64,000 nt of DNA from NCBI RefSeq assembly GCF_020564355.1, contig NZ_JAJCRR010000004.1, positions 186,001-250,000 of the forward strand, in the 5' to 3' direction. This document shows positions 51,882 to 60,721 of this stretch, one piece after another (the stretch's first letter is position 1; each line of letters starts with the position of its first letter). Under the pieces are notes generated by a model. That model did not search any database and had not been told where the DNA came from. It saw only the letters and a list, made by a program, of their open reading frames with translations. A program made the translations under genes and the position numbers. The stretch is from Lachnospira pectinoschiza (lineage in GTDB: Bacteria; Bacillota; Clostridia; Lachnospirales; Lachnospiraceae).

Positions 51882-53072
51882 ATGAGTCAGTTGATTTATC
51901 TTGATAATGCAGCAACAACAGCAGTAAGACCTGAGGTTTTTGAAAAAATGAAACCTTTTTTTATAGAGAATTACAGTAACCCATCCGCAGTATACAGTTT
52001 TGCGGGAGATACCAAGGAAGCCGTAGAAAAGGCAAGAGAACAGATTGCTGCCGTTCTTGGTGCAAAGGCAAAGGAAATTTACTTTACAGCAGGCGGAAGT
52101 GAATCCGACAACTGGGCAATTAAAGGTATTGCAGAAGCATTACAGGAAAAGGGTAAGCACATTATCACTTCGAAGATTGAACATCACGCAGTGCTGCATA
52201 CCTGTGAGTATCTGGAAAAGCACGGCTATGAAGTGACTTACTTAGACGTAGATGCAGACGGTGTTGTATCACCGGAAGCAGTGGAAAAAGCAATCCGCCC
52301 GGATACCATTTTAATCAGCATTATGACAGCCAACAATGAAATTGGAACAATTGAACCGATTGCCCAAATCGGTGCTGTTGCAAAGAAGCACGGTATTTTA
52401 TTTCACACCGATGCCGTCCAGGCATTTGCACATATTCCGATGAATGTCGATGAAATGAATATTGATTTATTAAGCGCCAGCGGACACAAGTTTAACGGGC
52501 CAAAGGGTGTAGGCTTCCTTTATATCAGAAGCGGCATTAAAATCGGACCGTTTGTACACGGCGGTGCACAGGAGCGTGGAAGACGTGCCGGAACAACGAA
52601 TGTACCGGGCGTTGTCGGTATGGCAGAAGCAGCCAGACTGGCACAGGAAGAAATGGACAAGCGCATTGAAAAAGAAACTGCTGTCAGAGATTATTTTATT
52701 GAACAGATTGAAAAAAGAGTACCATATGCAAAGTTAAACGGACACAGAACAAACCGTCTTCCGAATAACGTTAATTTCTGCTTCCGTTTTATCGAAGGTG
52801 AATCCTTACTGATTTTATTAGATCAGAAGGGCATCTGCGGTTCAAGCGGTTCAGCCTGCACATCCGGTTCGCTCGACCCGTCCCATGTGCTTCTTGCAAT
52901 CGGTCTGCCGCATGAAATTGCACACGGTTCATTAAGACTGACACTTTCAGAAGCAACGACAAAGGACGATGCGGAATTTGTTGTATCCGAGCTTGAAAAG
53001 ATTGTAGAGCGTTTAAGAAGCATGTCACCGTTATATGAAGATTTTGTAAAAGAAGAAAAGAAAAACGCATAG
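51882..53072 (+). CDS. nifS: Cysteine desulfurase NifS
   Basis: 396 aa PLP enzyme that takes sulfur from cysteine and passes it as persulfide to NifU and MnmA. The PLP lysine is in SASGHKFNGPKG (near residue 203), and the active Cys326 lies in GSSGSACTSGS, a loop of group I (NifS/IscS) type. N-terminal YLDNAATT is standard. The ATG at 51882 follows AAGGAGA. nifU follows after 28 nt. Confidence 0.96.
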   Translation: MSQLIYLDNAATTAVRPEVFEKMKPFFIENYSNPSAVYSFAGDTKEAVEKAREQIAAVLGAKAKEIYFTAGGSESDNWAIKGIAEALQEKGKHIITSKIEHHAVLHTCEYLEKHGYEVTYLDVDADGVVSPEAVEKAIRPDTILISIMTANNEIGTIEPIAQIGAVAKKHGILFHTDAVQAFAHIPMNVDEMNIDLLSASGHKFNGPKGVGFLYIRSGIKIGPFVHGGAQERGRRAGTTNVPGVVGMAEAARLAQEEMDKRIEKETAVRDYFIEQIEKRVPYAKLNGHRTNRLPNNVNFCFRFIEGESLLILLDQKGICGSSGSACTSGSLDPSHVLLAIGLPHEIAHGSLRLTLSEATTKDDAEFVVSELEKIVERLRSMSPLYEDFVKEEKKNA

Positions 53073-53100
53073 TAAAATACGGAAAGGAAAGAAGTGAAGT

Positions 53101-53544
53101 ATGTATAGCGAAAAGGTAATGGACCATTTTAATAACCCAAGAAATGTCGGAGAAATCGAAAATGCAAGCGGTGTCGGTACAGTCGGTAATGCAAAGTGCG
53201 GCGACATCATGCGTATTTATCTGGATATTGACGAAGATACAAAGATTATCAAGGACTGTAAGTTTAAGACTTTTGGCTGCGGCGCTGCGGTCGCAACCAG
53301 CAGTATGGCAACGGAAATGGTAAAGGGTAAGACCATTTATGAAGCCTTACAGGTAACGAACAAAGCAGTTATGGATGCATTAGACGGACTGCCGCCGGTA
53401 AAGGTACACTGCTCTTTACTTGCAGAAGAAGCAGTTCATGCGGCACTTTGGGATTATGCCGAAAAGAACCACATCGTTATTGAAGGTCTGGACAAGCCAA
53501 AGGCAGATATTCATGAAGGTGAAGAAGACGAGGACGAAGAATAA
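53101..53544 (+). CDS. nifU: Fe-S cluster scaffold NifU/IscU-like
   Basis: 147 aa. The scaffold cysteines are in GNAKCGDIMRIYLD, FKTFGCGAAVATSS and VKVHCSLLAEE, with the Asp after the first Cys that helps cluster release. It has only the IscU-type N-terminal domain plus an acidic tail (EGEEDEDEE). It assembles Fe-S clusters with sulfur from NifS, just upstream. A terminator-like hairpin follows. Confidence 0.95.
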   Translation: MYSEKVMDHFNNPRNVGEIENASGVGTVGNAKCGDIMRIYLDIDEDTKIIKDCKFKTFGCGAAVATSSMATEMVKGKTIYEALQVTNKAVMDALDGLPPVKVHCSLLAEEAVHAALWDYAEKNHIVIEGLDKPKADIHEGEEDEDEE

Positions 53545-53582
53545 GATTGTCACATTGGGATTTGACAATGTAAAGGAATAGG

Positions 53583-53616
53583 AAAGGGTGTCTGTGAAAA
53601 CGGGCACTCTTTTTTG
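53583..53616 (+). terminator. Terminator after nifU
   Basis: AAAGGGTGTC pairs with GGGCACTCTTT (imperfect), followed by TTT. Confidence 0.6.
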
Positions 53617-53657
53617 CATAAGAAGAAAACTGCGTCGTAAGAATGAGATGAAGATAC

Positions 53658-53685
53658 TTGACAAAACATATGTTTGTGTTATACT
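53658..53685 (+). promoter_or_regulatory. sbcDC promoter with LexA/DinR-like box
   Basis: TTGACA (53658-53663), 16-nt spacer, TATACT (53680-53685). The spacer holds AAAACATATGTTTG (53663-53676), which matches the Gram-positive SOS box CGAACATATGTTYG at 12 of 14 positions, so damage-inducible control is likely. Confidence 0.7.
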
Positions 53686-53743
53686 GATACTAAATTAATT
53701 AAATTTATATTTGCAATGAAGTTTTATAAAAATGGGGAGTGAC

Positions 53744-54871
53744 ATGAAGTTTATACATATTTCGGATCTGCATCTGGGAAAGCGTGTCAACGAATTTTCA
53801 ATGCTGGAAGAACAAAAATATATTTTACAGCAGGTGTTGGACACCGTACAGAATGAGGCGGCGGATGCGGTGCTGATTGCCGGGGATATTTATGACAAGC
53901 CGGTGCCGCCCGCAGAAGCAGTTGTGCTGTTTGATACATTTCTTACGCGTCTTTCGCAGATGAAAAAGGAAGTTTTTATCATCAGCGGCAATCACGACAG
54001 CGCCGAGCGGCTCTCATTTGGAAGCAGTCTGTTTACGGCGGAGGGGATTCATATTGCGCCGGTATTTGAGGGAAACATGGAGAAAGTATCACTTTGGGAC
54101 GATGCGGGAGAAGTGTGTGTCTATCTGCTTCCATTTATCAAGCCGTCTACGGTGCGACGGTTTTATGAAGAAGATTTAACGGACTATACAAAGACTGTAC
54201 AGACGGTAATTGAGCATACGCCGGTTGATACGTCTAAAAGAAATGTACTGGTGGCACACCAGTTTGTAACAGGGGCTGGCAGATGTGATTCGGAAGAAGT
54301 ATCTGTCGGAGGGCTGGATAATGTGGATGCATCGGTGTTTGAACCGTTTGATTATGTGGCACTGGGACATATTCACAATGCACAGCACTGTAGCAGGGAA
54401 AGTGTGCGCTACTGCGGGACACTGCTTAAATATTCATTTTCTGAGGTGAATCATATTAAGAGCATTACAGTTGTTGAATTAAAAGAAAAAGGAAAAAATC
54501 CACAGATTCACACCGTGCCGGTGACACCGCTTCATGATATGAGGGAAATTAAGGGAAGTTATGAAGAACTGACGTTTAGAAAAAATTATATGAATACGGC
54601 AGTCAATGATTATCTGCATATTACACTGACGGATGAGGAAGATATTCCGGATGCCATCAGCAGACTGCGCAGTATCTATCCGAATATTATGCGTCTTGAT
54701 TATGATAATATAAGAACACGTAACAGTGGCAGCTTAGAGATCGGTGAAGCGGTGGTGCAACGCACACCGCTGGAACTGTTTGAAGATTTTTATGAACAGC
54801 AGAACCACAAACCGATGAGTGAAGAACAAAAACAGTTTGTCGGCGGGCTGATAGAATCTATTTGGGAATAA
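53744..54871 (+). CDS. sbcD: SbcD nuclease subunit
   Basis: 375 aa Mre11-type phosphodiesterase. Metal ligands are in ISDLHLGK, LIAGDIYDKP, ISGNHDSAERL and ALGHIHNAQH. With SbcC it cuts hairpins and processes DNA double-strand ends in the cytoplasm. The ATG at 53744 follows GGGGAG; an ATG at 53732 overlaps that SD. sbcC begins 153 nt later, behind a hairpin repeat. Confidence 0.94.
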   Translation: MKFIHISDLHLGKRVNEFSMLEEQKYILQQVLDTVQNEAADAVLIAGDIYDKPVPPAEAVVLFDTFLTRLSQMKKEVFIISGNHDSAERLSFGSSLFTAEGIHIAPVFEGNMEKVSLWDDAGEVCVYLLPFIKPSTVRRFYEEDLTDYTKTVQTVIEHTPVDTSKRNVLVAHQFVTGAGRCDSEEVSVGGLDNVDASVFEPFDYVALGHIHNAQHCSRESVRYCGTLLKYSFSEVNHIKSITVVELKEKGKNPQIHTVPVTPLHDMREIKGSYEELTFRKNYMNTAVNDYLHITLTDEEDIPDAISRLRSIYPNIMRLDYDNIRTRNSGSLEIGEAVVQRTPLELFEDFYEQQNHKPMSEEQKQFVGGLIESIWE

Positions 54872-54878
54872 GGAGCAG

Positions 54879-55024
54879 TGTGAAAAATCACACGGATGTG
54901 CTGATTTTTCACACGGATGTTTGCTTCCGGACGAAAGCAAACATCTATAATGGCAGATGAGAGATCGCCTGCGCGAATTTCTCATCGCATCTTCGTAACA
55001 AGTTGCTTAGGAATAAGGAGTAGT
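54879..55024 (+). repeat. Dispersed three-hairpin repeat between sbcD and sbcC
   Basis: Stem 1 pairs TGTGAAAAATCA (54879-54890) with TGATTTTTCACA (54902-54913), perfect over 12 bp. Stem 2 pairs GATGTTTGCTT (54916-54926) with AAGCAAACATC (54935-54945). Stem 3 spans 54956-54986 (GATGAGA/TCTCATC). The copy ends with TAAGGAG, the sbcC SD. Confidence 0.85.
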
Positions 55025-57937
55025 ATGAGACCGTTAAAATTAATTCTGTCCGCATTTGGACCGTACAGCGAAAAAACACAACTGGATATGACACAGCTTG
55101 GAACCGGCGGCATTTATCTGATTACCGGGGATACCGGCGCAGGAAAGACGACACTGTTTGATGCCATTACGTATGCTCTCTACGGAGAAGCAAGCGGCGG
55201 CAGCAGAACGACGGAAATGCTTCGCAGTAAATATGCCGATGCCGCGACACCGACATTCGTCGAACTGACATTTTTATTAAAAGGAAAGACGTATGTGATT
55301 TGCAGAAATCCTGAATATATGCGTCCGTCAAAACGCGGTGCGGGAAAAGAAACGAAGGAAACCGCCAAAGCAGAGCTTACAATGCCGGACGGCGGTGTTA
55401 TCAGCGGGATCAGTGCGGTAAATGAGAAAATGACAGAACTGCTCGGTATCCGCAAAGAGCAGTTTACGCAGATTGCGATGATTCCACAGGGGGATTTTTT
55501 AAAGCTGTTATTGTCGGGAACGAAGGAGCGCGCTGCGATTTTCCGTGAAATATTTAATACCAGACCGTATCTGCAGCTGCAGGAACAGTTAAAAAAGGAA
55601 GCCGGAACACTTTATAACGCGATTAAAGACGATGAAAAAAGTATCCGGCAGTATCTGGCAGAAGTGCGCTGTAAAAAAGAAAGTGCTTATGCCGATTCTT
55701 TGGAAAATCTGCAAAAAGAAGAAGTTATACTGGATACGGATTACTGTCTGGAACTGATTGCAAATATTATGGCAGAAGATATAAAGATACAGGAATCCGT
55801 TGTCCAAAAATCAGATGACCTGTCGGCGGAAATGACACAGCTTGACAGAACACTTGGAAAACAGCAGCAGCGGGAGGTAGTAGAAAAAGCACTTGCAGAG
55901 GCAAAGCAGAAGAAGGCAGAACTGGGTACGCTTGCAAGCCGGTTAAAGATAGAATACGAACAGGCAGAAAAACTGCAGGAAAACAACAACACCCTGACTG
56001 CACAAATTGAAGCGGAGCAGTTCGCGCTTCCGGGCTATGAAAAGCTGGAATTTATTTTGAATGAAACCGGACAGAAAAAACAGCAGCTTGAAAAGGAAGA
56101 ACATTTACTGGAAAAAAGCAGGCAGGAAGCGCAGAAAATGAAACTGCAAAGAGAGCAGTATCAACAGCAGCTTGGCGGATTAAAGGACAGCAGTGCGGCA
56201 TTTGAGCGGACAGCGGCACAGATTGCCGTAAATGAACAGCAGTGTCGGAAAACAGAAGTCTTACAGGAAAAGGTTGTACAGAATAAAAATCTTGTCAATG
56301 AAATGTACCGCATACAGAAGCGGTATATTATGGCGGCAGAGCAATTGGCACAGGCGGGAAGCATTTACGAGGAAATGGAAAAACGTTATTTTGACGAGCA
56401 GGCGGGCATACTGGCACAGAACCTGCGTGAAGATGAAGCCTGCCCGGTATGCGGTTCACTGCACCACCCAAAGAAAGCAGTGCTTCATGAAAATGCGCCG
56501 ACACAACAGCAGTTAAAAAGTCAAAAAGACGATTATGACAAAAAGACGAAAATACGTTCTGAACTCAGTTCAGAGGCAGGACTTGCAAAAGGACGGGTAC
56601 AGAGCGCATATAAAGAAATGCTTGCGCAGTATGCGGCATTGATAAGTGATACACATCCAACGATCGTTGCCGGGGTACAAGATATGTCAAATGTATCAGA
56701 TTTATCGCATTTATCAGATTCGGAAGAAGCATCACAGGAACAGATGATTGACGTGATAAAGCAGGTGAGTTACCGGACACAGCAGGAAGCAGAAGCACTG
56801 GCAGATGAGAAGCAGCAGCTGATGGTGCAGAAAGCCAGACTGGAAGCCGATGTCGCATTAGAGCAGAAGATTTCCGGGCAGTTACCGGAGTGTGAAAAGC
56901 GCCAGAAAGAACTGGAAGAAGAGGTGGCAGAGTGTACCAGCCGTATTTCTGTATTAAAGACAGAAGGTGAAGCTTTAAAAAAGCAGGCGGATGAATTAAA
57001 ACAGACTTTAAAGTTTGAAAATGCAGAAGCGGCAAGACAAAGCATTGCGCAGAAAGTCCGGCAGAAAGAGGAAATACAACAGCGGGCAAAGCAGGCAGGG
57101 CAGCAGTATCAGGATTGTAAAATCAAGCTCGAAGCAGAGCAGAGAAGGGTGCTTGATTTAACCACACAGCTAAAAAGCGGTGAAGAAGATAAAGAAAACA
57201 ATGAAAGTAATGAGAGTGGGAAAAAGTACGGGGAATTACTGACCCTGCGGCAGGAAAAGGAAGTCTGTCAGAAGCAGTATCAGAACGAAAAGAAGGAACT
57301 GGATTTGCGGATTGCGGTCAATGAGCGGGCGGCAGGTGCAGTAAAAAAGATTGCGGCAAAGAGCAGCGAAAAAGAAAAGCAGTATCAGTGGGTACGGGCA
57401 CTCAGCAATACGGCAAACGGTGCATTGAGCGGTCAGGACAGAATTATGCTTGAAACATATGTTCAGACAGCATTTTTTGACCGTATTATTATCCGGGCCA
57501 ATACCCGCTTTATGCAGATGACATCGGGACAGTTTGAACTGGTGCGCGCAAAGACGGCAGATAATCTAAGAGTGCAGAGCGGACTGGAATTAAACGTGAT
57601 TGACCACTATAACGGCAGTATCCGTAGTGTCAAGTCCTTATCGGGTGGAGAGTCCTTTAAGGCATCTCTTGCAATGGCACTGGGATTATCCGATGAAATC
57701 CAGTCGCAGACGGGTGGTATCCAGATTGATACAATGTTTATTGATGAAGGGTTTGGCTCATTGGATGAAAATTCACTGGAACAGGCGATTGATGTTTTAC
57801 TGCGGTTATCGGAGAGCAACCGCCTTGTGGGAATTATCTCCCACGTCGGCGAATTAAAGGAGCGTATCGGTCGGCAGATTGTTGTTACCAAGACACCGGA
57901 CGGCGGAAGCCATGCCAGGATTGTTGCGGACAACTAA
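55025..57937 (+). CDS. sbcC: SbcC DNA-repair ATPase
   Basis: 970 aa SMC/Rad50-like ATPase, partner of SbcD. Walker A is GDTGAGKTT (about 34-42), long coiled coils run about 180-450 and 500-800, and the zinc hook CPVC is at residues 473-476. The signature SLSGGESFKASLAMALGL is near 872, followed by Walker B with FIDEGFGSLDE. The frame is open upstream through the repeat, but the start is the ATG at 55025 behind AAGGAG. It converges with the minus-strand MATE gene 15 nt downstream. Confidence 0.95.
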   Translation: MRPLKLILSAFGPYSEKTQLDMTQLGTGGIYLITGDTGAGKTTLFDAITYALYGEASGGSRTTEMLRSKYADAATPTFVELTFLLKGKTYVICRNPEYMRPSKRGAGKETKETAKAELTMPDGGVISGISAVNEKMTELLGIRKEQFTQIAMIPQGDFLKLLLSGTKERAAIFREIFNTRPYLQLQEQLKKEAGTLYNAIKDDEKSIRQYLAEVRCKKESAYADSLENLQKEEVILDTDYCLELIANIMAEDIKIQESVVQKSDDLSAEMTQLDRTLGKQQQREVVEKALAEAKQKKAELGTLASRLKIEYEQAEKLQENNNTLTAQIEAEQFALPGYEKLEFILNETGQKKQQLEKEEHLLEKSRQEAQKMKLQREQYQQQLGGLKDSSAAFERTAAQIAVNEQQCRKTEVLQEKVVQNKNLVNEMYRIQKRYIMAAEQLAQAGSIYEEMEKRYFDEQAGILAQNLREDEACPVCGSLHHPKKAVLHENAPTQQQLKSQKDDYDKKTKIRSELSSEAGLAKGRVQSAYKEMLAQYAALISDTHPTIVAGVQDMSNVSDLSHLSDSEEASQEQMIDVIKQVSYRTQQEAEALADEKQQLMVQKARLEADVALEQKISGQLPECEKRQKELEEEVAECTSRISVLKTEGEALKKQADELKQTLKFENAEAARQSIAQKVRQKEEIQQRAKQAGQQYQDCKIKLEAEQRRVLDLTTQLKSGEEDKENNESNESGKKYGELLTLRQEKEVCQKQYQNEKKELDLRIAVNERAAGAVKKIAAKSSEKEKQYQWVRALSNTANGALSGQDRIMLETYVQTAFFDRIIIRANTRFMQMTSGQFELVRAKTADNLRVQSGLELNVIDHYNGSIRSVKSLSGGESFKASLAMALGLSDEIQSQTGGIQIDTMFIDEGFGSLDENSLEQAIDVLLRLSESNRLVGIISHVGELKERIGRQIVVTKTPDGGSHARIVADN

Positions 57938-57952
57938 GAACAGCTGTGTATT

Positions 57953-59299
57953 TTACAGCTTCTTATAAACCGTAAAATACATAGTGATAAAGCAGGCGGC
58001 TCCGCCGAAAAAATTGGAAACCGGTTCTGCCCAGAATACGCCTTTTACACCAAGTGGCGTGAGCGGAAGCAGATAGATTAACGGAATCACAATAATTACC
58101 TTTCTTAAAAGCGAAAAGAAAATGGCATTTTTGGATCTGCCAAGTGCCGTAAAAACGGATTGCCCCGCAAATTGAAAGGACATCATAAAAAATCCGAAAA
58201 AGTAAATGTGCATACAGGAGGCACCCAGTGAGAGCAGTTCCGGTGTCGAATCAAAAAGCAGGATAAATTGTCTGGCAAAAATCATGGTTAAAATCCATGC
58301 CGCTACGGTATAGATAAGCAAAGCCACAGACATATAGCGGATGGTCTGCTTTACCCGGCTGTTTTTATCAGCACCGTAGTTAAAGCTGAGAATCGGCTGG
58401 GCACTGTTGGAAATACCGCTGACCGGCATTTGAATCACTTCGCGCACGGAGTTAATAACGGTCATGGCGGCGATGTATAAGTCCCCGCCGTGTATGGACA
58501 GGCTGGCATTGCCCGCCATCTGGACGGCACTGTTGGTTATGGACATGGTAAAACCGGAAAGCCCCAGTGCAAGGATTTTGCAGACACGTTTTCTGCCCAA
58601 TGCAAATTGTTTTGGAGAGAGCCGTATCATCGTCTTTTTCCCGGTCAGAAAAGTGAATGTCCACAAGGCGGCAATAAACTGTGAGATAACAGTTGCAAGA
58701 GCCGCACCCTGTACACCCAGTCCCAGTAAAAAGATAAAAACAGGGTCTAACAGCAGGTTGCAGACCGCACCAATGGAAACGGTCAGCATGCCGGTTTTTG
58801 CAAAGCCCTGCGCATTAATAAATGAATTTAAGCCAAGGCTTAACATTACAAAAACAGAACCGCACAGGTAGATGGTAATGTATGAATCGGCATAACGGAA
58901 GGTGGCTTCGCTTGCGCCGAGCAGATATAAAAGCGGACGTTTCAAAAGCAGCCCCGTTATTGTAATAAACAGGCCGAACAACAGTAAAAGGACAAAGCTG
59001 TTACCGAGGATTTTTTCGGCTTCGGCATCATTTCGTTTCCCGCGTTCAATGGAAAAAAGCGGTGCGCCGCCCATGCCGACAAGGTTGGCAAAAGCAATGG
59101 TAATCGTACAGATTGGAAAGGCAACCCCGAGACCGGTGAGCGCATTGGTAGAATCAAAGGGGATTCTTCCGATAAAAATACGGTCAATAATATTGTATAA
59201 GACATTGATTAACTGTGCCAGTGTCATAGGAAGCGCAAGACGCAGCATGTGTGCGGGAATGCTTCCGGTTGAAAAATCGTTTTCAGCTGTTGGATTCAC
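57953..59299 (-). CDS. MATE family efflux transporter
   Basis: 448 aa with twelve hydrophobic helices (LPMTLAQLINVLYNIIDRIF at the start, repeated in a second half), of the NorM/DinF superfamily. It exports cationic compounds using an ion gradient. Upstream frame is open to 59344, but AAGGAG followed by seven nt supports the GTG at 59299. It is one of only two minus-strand genes in the window and meets sbcC tail to tail; a small GCTGT/ACAGC hairpin between them may end both. Confidence 0.9.
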   Translation of the reverse strand: MNPTAENDFSTGSIPAHMLRLALPMTLAQLINVLYNIIDRIFIGRIPFDSTNALTGLGVAFPICTITIAFANLVGMGGAPLFSIERGKRNDAEAEKILGNSFVLLLLFGLFITITGLLLKRPLLYLLGASEATFRYADSYITIYLCGSVFVMLSLGLNSFINAQGFAKTGMLTVSIGAVCNLLLDPVFIFLLGLGVQGAALATVISQFIAALWTFTFLTGKKTMIRLSPKQFALGRKRVCKILALGLSGFTMSITNSAVQMAGNASLSIHGGDLYIAAMTVINSVREVIQMPVSGISNSAQPILSFNYGADKNSRVKQTIRYMSVALLIYTVAAWILTMIFARQFILLFDSTPELLSLGASCMHIYFFGFFMMSFQFAGQSVFTALGRSKNAIFFSLLRKVIIVIPLIYLLPLTPLGVKGVFWAEPVSNFFGGAACFITMYFTVYKKL

Positions 59300-59365
59300 A
59301 AAATCACTCCTTCTGTAATAATGCATGTATACACAGTATAGCACACTGGCTTAAAAAATTTAAGG

Positions 59366-59395
59366 TTGACTGCCGGATTTTCTTTATGTTATGAT
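59366..59395 (+). promoter_or_regulatory. Sigma-A promoter for the yybP-ykoY leader
   Basis: TTGACT (59366-59371), 18-nt spacer, TATGAT (59390-59395). The riboswitch begins about 9 nt later. Confidence 0.6.
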
Positions 59396-59403
59396 GTTTA
59401 CAG

Positions 59404-59545
59404 ATAAAAGGGAGTAGCTTGCATATACGGGCAGTATATGTAACGTGATTTCGTCAGTACGGGAAAATAGATTTCTCCGGAGCACGTTGTAGGAAGTGAG
59501 ACTTTTATTGTAACGATTGTGTTGCAATAAAGTCTCGTTTTTCTT
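59404..59545 (+). promoter_or_regulatory. yybP-ykoY (manganese) riboswitch
   Basis: Shows conserved pieces of the yybP-ykoY class: AAAAGGGAGTAGC at the 5' side, CGTCAGTACGGG (59452-59463) and GGAAGTGAGACTTTT at the 3' side. An intrinsic terminator (GAGACTTTTATTG with GCAATAAAGTCTC, then a T tract, 59497-59541) uses the 3' part of the aptamer. Mn2+ binding should favour read-through into the following transport genes. The call is by motif; the fold was not computed. Confidence 0.82.
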
Positions 59546-59572
59546 TATTGCAGGCAGAAAAAGGAGGAAAGA

Positions 59573-60721
59573 ATGAATCGGAATTTAAAAAACGAGGAAG
59601 TTAAAAAGTATATTACAATTGGGGCAGTGCTGATTATTCTATATTGGGCATTACAGAATTTACAGCTGATTTTTTCAGTGATGTCAAAGATTCTGACACT
59701 GTTTATGCCTTTTTTAATCGGCGGGGTCATTGCATTTATTATGAATGTGCCAATGAAGCAGATTGAACGGCATCTTTTTCAGAAAGAACAGTATCAGACT
59801 GAAAAATTTGCGGCACTTAGAAGAACATGTGCATATGTCCTGACATTACTGGCAATTATTGTAATTCTGGCAGCAGCTATGGTTATTGTGATTCCGCAGC
59901 TGGTATCTACAATTGCAGATATTGTAAAGCTGATTCCGGGACAGTTTCAAAATGTGCAGCAGTTTTTGATGGAGCAGGCCAAAGCCTATCCGCAGATTGA
60001 ACAGCAGCTGGCTTCGGTGCAGATTGACTGGGAATCGCTGTTAAAATCAGCAATGGATTTTGTAACTGCCGGTACAAAGGGAATTATCAGCGGCGGAATC
60101 GGTGCAGTGACAAGTATTGTATCGGGTGTGACGAATTTCTTTATTGGATTTATTTTTTCTATTTATGTTTTGTTTCAGAAAGAAACACTTGCAAGGCAGA
60201 CGAAGAAAATTCTGTATGCATTTACAAAAGAAAAAACAGCCCAAAAAGTACTTCGTGTGGTACGGCTTGCCAATACGACATTTGCAAGCTTTTTGTCAGG
60301 ACAGTGTCTGGAAGCGTGTATTCTTGGAACGATGTTCTGTGTAACCATGCTGGTTATCCGTCTCCCGTATGCGCTGTTAATCGGTATTGTTATTGCCATT
60401 ACAGCGCTGATACCGATTGTAGGTGCTTTTATCGGTTGTGTTGTGGGAATTATACTGATAGGGCTGGTAAATCCGGTCAAGGCAGTGATATTTGTGATTA
60501 TGTTTTTCGTTTTACAGCAGATTGAAGGAAATCTCATATATCCGCATGTAGTCGGCAGCTCAGTGGGACTGCCGGGAATGTGGGTATTAATGGCAGTAAC
60601 AGTCGGCGGAAGTTTGTTTGGTATCGTGGGAATGCTGACCTTTATTCCGATATGTTCGGTGTGTTATGCACTGTTCCGGTTATTTGTCAACGAAAGGCTG
60701 AAAGAAAAGAGGGAAATATGA
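59573..60721 (+). CDS. AI-2E family (YtvI/PerM-like) permease
   Basis: 382 aa with seven to eight hydrophobic helices and the family layout: an N-terminal helix pair, a long cytosolic helical insert (about 90-150), then GLPGMWVLMAVTVGG near the C-terminus. Relatives export AI-2, Na+/H+ or unknown solutes. AAGGAGG lies just upstream. It is the first gene after the manganese riboswitch and overlaps the exchanger gene by 4 nt (ATGA), so the two are translated together. A role in metal homeostasis is inferred from this context. Confidence 0.87.
   Translation: MNRNLKNEEVKKYITIGAVLIILYWALQNLQLIFSVMSKILTLFMPFLIGGVIAFIMNVPMKQIERHLFQKEQYQTEKFAALRRTCAYVLTLLAIIVILAAAMVIVIPQLVSTIADIVKLIPGQFQNVQQFLMEQAKAYPQIEQQLASVQIDWESLLKSAMDFVTAGTKGIISGGIGAVTSIVSGVTNFFIGFIFSIYVLFQKETLARQTKKILYAFTKEKTAQKVLRVVRLANTTFASFLSGQCLEACILGTMFCVTMLVIRLPYALLIGIVIAITALIPIVGAFIGCVVGIILIGLVNPVKAVIFVIMFFVLQQIEGNLIYPHVVGSSVGLPGMWVLMAVTVGGSLFGIVGMLTFIPICSVCYALFRLFVNERLKEKREI

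Noticed and set aside
54917..55024. Extended start of SbcC
   Set aside because: It runs through the hairpin repeat. The ATG at 55025 has AAGGAG and matches the normal SbcC N-terminus (MRPLKL).
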